A stretch of DNA of 9,548 bases, taken from the NCBI GenBank assembly GCA_945861845.1, contig CAMAWS010000086.1, positions 1 to 9,548 on the forward strand, given 5' to 3'. Positions 7,201 to 9,548 of the stretch are shown here, piece after piece (positions within the stretch are counted from its first letter, which is position 1; each line of letters opens with the position of its first letter). Origin of the DNA: Candidatus Sulfopaludibacter sp. SbA3 (GTDB lineage: Bacteria > Acidobacteriota > Terriglobia > 20CM-2-55-15). Made by a program: the position numbers and the translations under genes. Under the pieces are notes generated by a model, which worked only from the letters and a program-made list of their open reading frames with translations, was not told the origin of the DNA and searched no databases.

Positions 7201-8223
7201 CGTGGGTTTATTGCCAACGGCGCTCCGGCGCAGCTTGCCGATTTCCTGAACCGCAGCAGAAACATTACCAATCAGGGCGGCGGTTTCGTTCGGAACAGCG
7301 GACTGTTCCCGGAGAACTTCTTCGTGCTCAATCCGCAGTTCAACAACGTGTCGTACCACAGCAATCCGAGCAGTTCGACCTACCATTCGCTGCAAGTGCA
7401 GGTCACGAAGCAGTTGTCGCAGGGTTTCTCGAACCAGTTGACCTACACATTGAGCCGGGCTTTGGGTGACAACGATGGCGAGGGCGTGATCTATTCGCGC
7501 GATCCGAAGAACCGGTCGCTCGACAAATCCCTCCTGGCCTACCATCGGACCCATGCGATCTCAACCAACGGAATGTATCAGCTTCCGTTCGGCGCGGGTC
7601 AGCCGTTGCTTGCCAGCGCCCCTGGATTCGTCCAGCGGATTGTCGAGCGGTGGCAGCTTGGCGGAATCTTCAGCGTCACGTCTGGAGCTCCTCTGAACAT
7701 CATTGCTCCGATTGGAACGGTCAGTCAGCTCACGGTCGGTACGCCGGCGGCTCCGTTCAATACCCCGATGATCGTCGGGGCCTTCCCGAAGGACTCTGGC
7801 AAAGTGACAAGACTCGCCAACGGCGTGTCGTTGTTCCCCGGTATCCAGCAGATCAACGATCCATCTCTCGCCGGCGTCTCGGCGGCTAACGCCCTGAACG
7901 GCGCATTCACCAACAAAGCGATCACCGATGCCAGCGGCAACCTGCTTCTGGTGAACCCGGGTCCGGGTCAGGTGGGAAGTATGGGACTGCGCTGGGTCCA
8001 GGGTCCGATGCGTGTCGGCTTCGATGCGAACCTGATCAAGCGCGTTCGTATCACCGAGACCAAGGAATTCGAGTTCCGTCTGGATGGCGTCAATATTCTG
8101 AACCGTCCGAATTTTGATAATCCGACGAACGCGAACCTGAGCATCAACTCAACCAGCTTCGGCCGCATCACCACAGCAGGTGGAAGCCGCCGATTCGTTG
8201 TCAACGCCCGCCTGAATTTCTAA
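4285..8223 (+). CDS. Oar-like TonB-dependent outer-membrane receptor with N-terminal carboxypeptidase-regulatory-like domain (copy 2)
   Basis: This 1312-residue paralogue of the preceding gene has the same domain order: Sec signal peptide (about 1-21 or 1-26), CarboxypepD_reg-type domain (about 27-110), plug-like region (about 130-244) and a long Oar-type barrel ending in Phe. A hand comparison gives roughly 140-145 differences, or about 89% identity. Outside the signal peptide, the first 675 residues are about 95% identical and the remainder about 83%. The two align without gaps until about residue 1137, where this copy has a net six-residue gain in a strongly diverged segment. The Cys pairs at 393/402 and 734/738 are kept. 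The reading frame is intact and most 5'-half nucleotide differences are silent, so both copies look functional and under selection. The ligand is unknown; the changes suggest a related but distinct one. A cysteine in the signal peptide core (residue 10) is not in a lipobox. Confidence 0.93.
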   Translation: MQKFLTAAVCLLFVFSTVTFSQTSNAQLGGTVSDALGALIPGVSVTLTNTATGVVNTTISNEAGAYNFPSIQTGAYKVSAELPGFQTQTYNDVTLGISQQLRLNFTLQVGSVSQAVEVTISADNAISTTSASVGTVLPEYRVRDLPLGGRNVLDLLTTTGGTGPTEGITDGYFAGGRLSAVNTTRDGFVVSDGRYNHGAYSATYVSPDLVEEVRVITAPVDAEAGRGAGQIQMVTRSGTNQFRGSVFWNNRNSALDASNWFNNFSGAPKDWSNRNVVGGRLAGPIVKNKTFFFGLYESQRDVVKRSFVGPALTAQARQGIFRFYPGADNQNAVGIRPTVDRSGNPVQPSTATGPLQQFSVFNRDPFRPGFDPSGFIQNTLLARMPVANDFTSCGPQVIGVNCDGLNVAGHRWVQRVSGQDESDGNGGEQANRDQFNTRIDHNFNQSNKLSVIYTWERNLNHTAQAGIAQWPGGYDGANNRWPRVFTGSLVSTLSSTMVNELRIGYKLTKQYSWNPFYVGRAEESEETGAEGKEAFALLPKNNGVPFTPITTLFTQNIMNWGANAGATRYTISPQYTYGDTLSWSKGAHSFKGGFELRMSNSESGGDTQITPQAVLGAGGVPVANIDNVAIPGLSANNQTVARNLLTDLSGSVNHILEGFDLRDPKSPQFIGYKDGAKYKLRQWYANEISAFVKDTWKVRPSLTFNYGIHWEYFGVPYEKNGLAGQPIGVETGLCGISCGSLTSIQFVGKNSLNPDTLLYNRDMNNFAPSVGFSWSLPWGGQDKTVLRVGYGWSFTGGPLKGTSTFLNFISGGLPGSIGGFSNTGWTDTQAAYRSLATLSLPITKQFAPFTPTPLTGSREDEMQAYATNRVDPYVQNFNFELQRQVSNDLNFSVAYIGTKGTRLWGALPLNSVNINAALPGGQTFLDAFNVTRSGGNAPLFDQMLRGLNVPGAGVVNGTTVTGSAALRAYTSTRGFIANGAPAQLADFLNRSRNITNQGGGFVRNSGLFPENFFVLNPQFNNVSYHSNPSSSTYHSLQVQVTKQLSQGFSNQLTYTLSRALGDNDGEGVIYSRDPKNRSLDKSLLAYHRTHAISTNGMYQLPFGAGQPLLASAPGFVQRIVERWQLGGIFSVTSGAPLNIIAPIGTVSQLTVGTPAAPFNTPMIVGAFPKDSGKVTRLANGVSLFPGIQQINDPSLAGVSAANALNGAFTNKAITDASGNLLLVNPGPGQVGSMGLRWVQGPMRVGFDANLIKRVRITETKEFEFRLDGVNILNRPNFDNPTNANLSINSTSFGRITTAGGSRRFVVNARLNF

Positions 8224-8232
8224 GGCGGCGGA

Positions 8233-8308
8233 GAGATAAGGGGACGTTGATCGAATTCCGTAGTTCAGGAATTCGATCAACGTCCCCTTATCTCACTCCC
8301 TCCTTTTT
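8233..8308 (+). terminator. Perfect 27-bp inverted repeat after gene 2 followed by a T-run
   Basis: The arm at 8233-8259 is exactly complementary to 8268-8294, around an 8-base loop (GTAGTTCA). Each arm carries a GGGGACGTTGATC block (on opposite strands) and a GAATTC site next to the loop. Five Ts at 8304-8308 lie 9 bases past the stem; imperfect pairing of the G-rich and C-rich flanks could bring the helix closer to them. It begins 9 bases after the gene 2 stop, so a transcription terminator is the simplest role. The length and perfection of the stem also fit a mobile palindromic repeat (REP or BIME type) inserted at a terminator position. Confidence 0.7.
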
Positions 8309-8355
8309 CTCCTTCCCCTCGTTTCAGAGTTGAACTAGACTTCGCTCCATTATTT

Positions 8356-9548
8356 ATGAAACAGGCACAAGCGAAGGCACTTGATATCCGTCAGTTCATA
8401 GACGATCAACCGTTCAGCGCATTTCAACTGCAGACTGTGCTGATTTGCGGAATATTGGTTTTCATGGACGGTTTCGACGCTCAGGCGATGGGCTATGTTG
8501 CGCCCGCACTGACCGCGCAATTCGGCATCACCCGGGGAGCTCTTGGTCCGGTTCTTTCGAGCGGACTGGTTGGAATGATGGTGGGCGCGCTTATCAGCGG
8601 TCCGATTGCGGATCGCTTTGGACGAAAGCCAGTCCTGGTCATTTCCGCCATCATTTTCGGTCTCGGGTCGCTGATCACCGCAACAGCGACCTCCATTGAG
8701 TCACTGATTGCCTTTCGTCTGCTGACGGGACTGGGCCTGGGTGGCGCGATGCCGAATGCGATTGCGCTTACTTCGGAATACGCGCCGAAAAGAATCCGTG
8801 CCACCACTGTCATGACGATGTTCTGCGGGTTTTCGATTGGTGCGGCCGTTGGCGGTTTCGCAGCTGCAGGTCTCATCTCCAGGTTCGGATGGCAGTCGGT
8901 TTTCATAGTGGGTGGTGTGTTCCCGGTCCTCATCGGACTCGGCGCGATATTCGCTCTCCCGGAATCGATCCGCTTTCTTGTGGTGAGCGGCAAGAACCGG
9001 GACAAGGCTGTCGCTTACCTGTCGAAAATCGCTCCGAAGGCCGGTCCGTTCGGCGAGTTGACCCCCGGAGCCGATGAGCACGGATCATCCGGTTCATTTG
9101 TCGTGAAAGAGCTGTTCAGCGGCGGCCGCGGCGCTGTGACCATGCTGATCTGGGTCATGTTCTTCATGAACCTGCTGAACTTGTACTTCCTCAATAGCTG
9201 GCTTCCGACGGTCATGAGTGACAGCGGCATCGCTGTGCAAACGGCGATTCTCATCACGACGTTATTTCAAATTGGCGGTGCCGTCGGCACCCTGTTGCTG
9301 GGGCGCGTCGTCGATCGATTCCTCACCTTTACCGTGCTTGCCTGGACGTATCTGTTTGCGGGCGTCTGCATATTCCTGATTGGCGAGTCCGGAGCCACCG
9401 TTGCGTTCCTCATCATGTCGGTGTTTGCCGCAGGGTTCTGCGTCGTTGGAGGCCAGACCGCATCCAATGCCCTGACCGCAGAATTTTATCCGACTGCCAT
9501 GCGTTCCACGGGTGTCGGTTGGGCTCTTGGGATAGGACGGGTGGGCTC
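8356..9548 (+). CDS. MFS transporter, aromatic acid:H+ symporter (AAHS) family, 3' end beyond the window
   Basis: The visible 397 residues belong to an inner-membrane proton-coupled importer of the major facilitator superfamily. DGFD lies in the first membrane helix (residues 38-41); the acidic DGxD motif there is a hallmark of the AAHS family and is important for transport in PcaK. The loop after helix 2 carries GPIADRFGRK (82-91), the MFS A motif, with a degenerate second copy at GRVVDRF (316-322). RLLTGLGLGGAMPN (121-134) with SEYAPKRIR, and YPTAMRSTGVGWALGIGR near the visible end, are typical of AAHS members. Six helices, a loop of about 57 residues (202-258) and four more helices are present; helix 11 begins at the edge. 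Members are usually about 440-460 residues, so some 50-60 are missing. Candidate substrates are 4-hydroxybenzoate, protocatechuate, benzoate, vanillate or gallate, and the sequence does not choose among them. No good Shine-Dalgarno sequence precedes the ATG, but the N terminus matches family expectation and the next Met is inside helix 1. Confidence 0.9.
   Translation, partial: MKQAQAKALDIRQFIDDQPFSAFQLQTVLICGILVFMDGFDAQAMGYVAPALTAQFGITRGALGPVLSSGLVGMMVGALISGPIADRFGRKPVLVISAIIFGLGSLITATATSIESLIAFRLLTGLGLGGAMPNAIALTSEYAPKRIRATTVMTMFCGFSIGAAVGGFAAAGLISRFGWQSVFIVGGVFPVLIGLGAIFALPESIRFLVVSGKNRDKAVAYLSKIAPKAGPFGELTPGADEHGSSGSFVVKELFSGGRGAVTMLIWVMFFMNLLNLYFLNSWLPTVMSDSGIAVQTAILITTLFQIGGAVGTLLLGRVVDRFLTFTVLAWTYLFAGVCIFLIGESGATVAFLIMSVFAAGFCVVGGQTASNALTAEFYPTAMRSTGVGWALGIGRVG

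Larger units (their letters stand above)
197..8223 (+). repeat. Direct tandem duplication of a ~3.9-kb receptor gene
   Basis: The units at 197-4117 and 4285-8223 are similar over their full length and in the same orientation, with a constant offset of 4088 bases until the indel near the 3' end. Long identical stretches occur, including a 69-base run at 1390-1458 and 5478-5546. The regions upstream of the two start codons show little resemblance, so the duplicated unit appears to be the coding sequence, or the flanks have diverged. Such repeats allow homologous recombination that could delete a copy, add one or produce a chimera. Confidence 0.9.

Noticed and set aside
6511..7554. Minus-strand open frame (347 codons) in the second half of receptor 2
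   Set aside because: Antisense shadow with Arg-rich composition, no recognisable domain and no start signals.
4285..8223. SusC-type receptor with a SusD partner (polysaccharide utilisation locus)
   Set aside because: No SusD-like lipoprotein gene is present, and the domain signatures are Oar-like rather than SusC-like.
197..8223. Pseudogenisation of one of the tandem copies
   Set aside because: Both frames run without stops or frameshifts, keep signal peptides and C-terminal Phe, and most nucleotide differences in the 5' half are silent.
8330..8358. TTGAAC as a -35 element for the MFS gene
   Set aside because: No acceptable -10 lies at normal spacing; the nearest AT-rich hexamers overlap the start codon and match poorly.

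Overview
The window holds two large tandem genes on the + strand for Oar-like TonB-dependent outer-membrane receptors (197-4117 and 4285-8223). A partial inner-membrane transporter gene of the MFS aromatic-acid:H+ symporter (AAHS) type follows on the same strand (8356 to the window edge). No RNA gene, CRISPR array, transposase, phage gene or integrase was recognised. The receptors combine a signal peptide, a carboxypeptidase-regulatory-like (CarboxypepD_reg) domain, a plug and a very long beta barrel ending in Phe. This architecture is greatly expanded in Acidobacteriota, so an acidobacterial chromosome or metagenome contig is the best guess. The moderately high GC content and the hairpin repeat at the left edge fit that. 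This is inference from family architecture, and order or genus cannot be given.

Layout: 1-196 is non-coding. It holds a small GC-rich REP-like hairpin, a plausible sigma70-type promoter (TTGACG, 18 bp, TTTAAT) and a run of eight Gs just before the first start codon. Gene 1 (1306 aa) follows. The 167-base gap to gene 2 contains a stem-loop after the gene 1 stop, a TATAAT box, a foldable leader and a clear GGAGG ribosome-binding site. Gene 2 (1312 aa) is about 89% identical to gene 1 by hand count. The 132-base gap after gene 2 holds a perfect 27-bp inverted repeat with an 8-base loop, then a T-run. The MFS gene starts at 8356 and continues past the window.

How the genes may work together: the receptors would bind or import a substrate across the outer membrane, and the AAHS transporter would carry an organic, probably aromatic, acid across the inner membrane. 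Adjacency is the only support for a joint pathway, and the strong palindrome between them argues against one simple operon. The receptor copies differ most in their C-terminal barrel halves and little in the N-terminal half. This fits divergence of the ligand-facing surface with a conserved N-terminal module.

I found no clear evidence of a new biological system. The points most worth a second look are the perfect palindrome, the poly-G tract at the gene 1 ribosome-binding site, the foldable leader of gene 2, and the uneven divergence of the tandem receptors.
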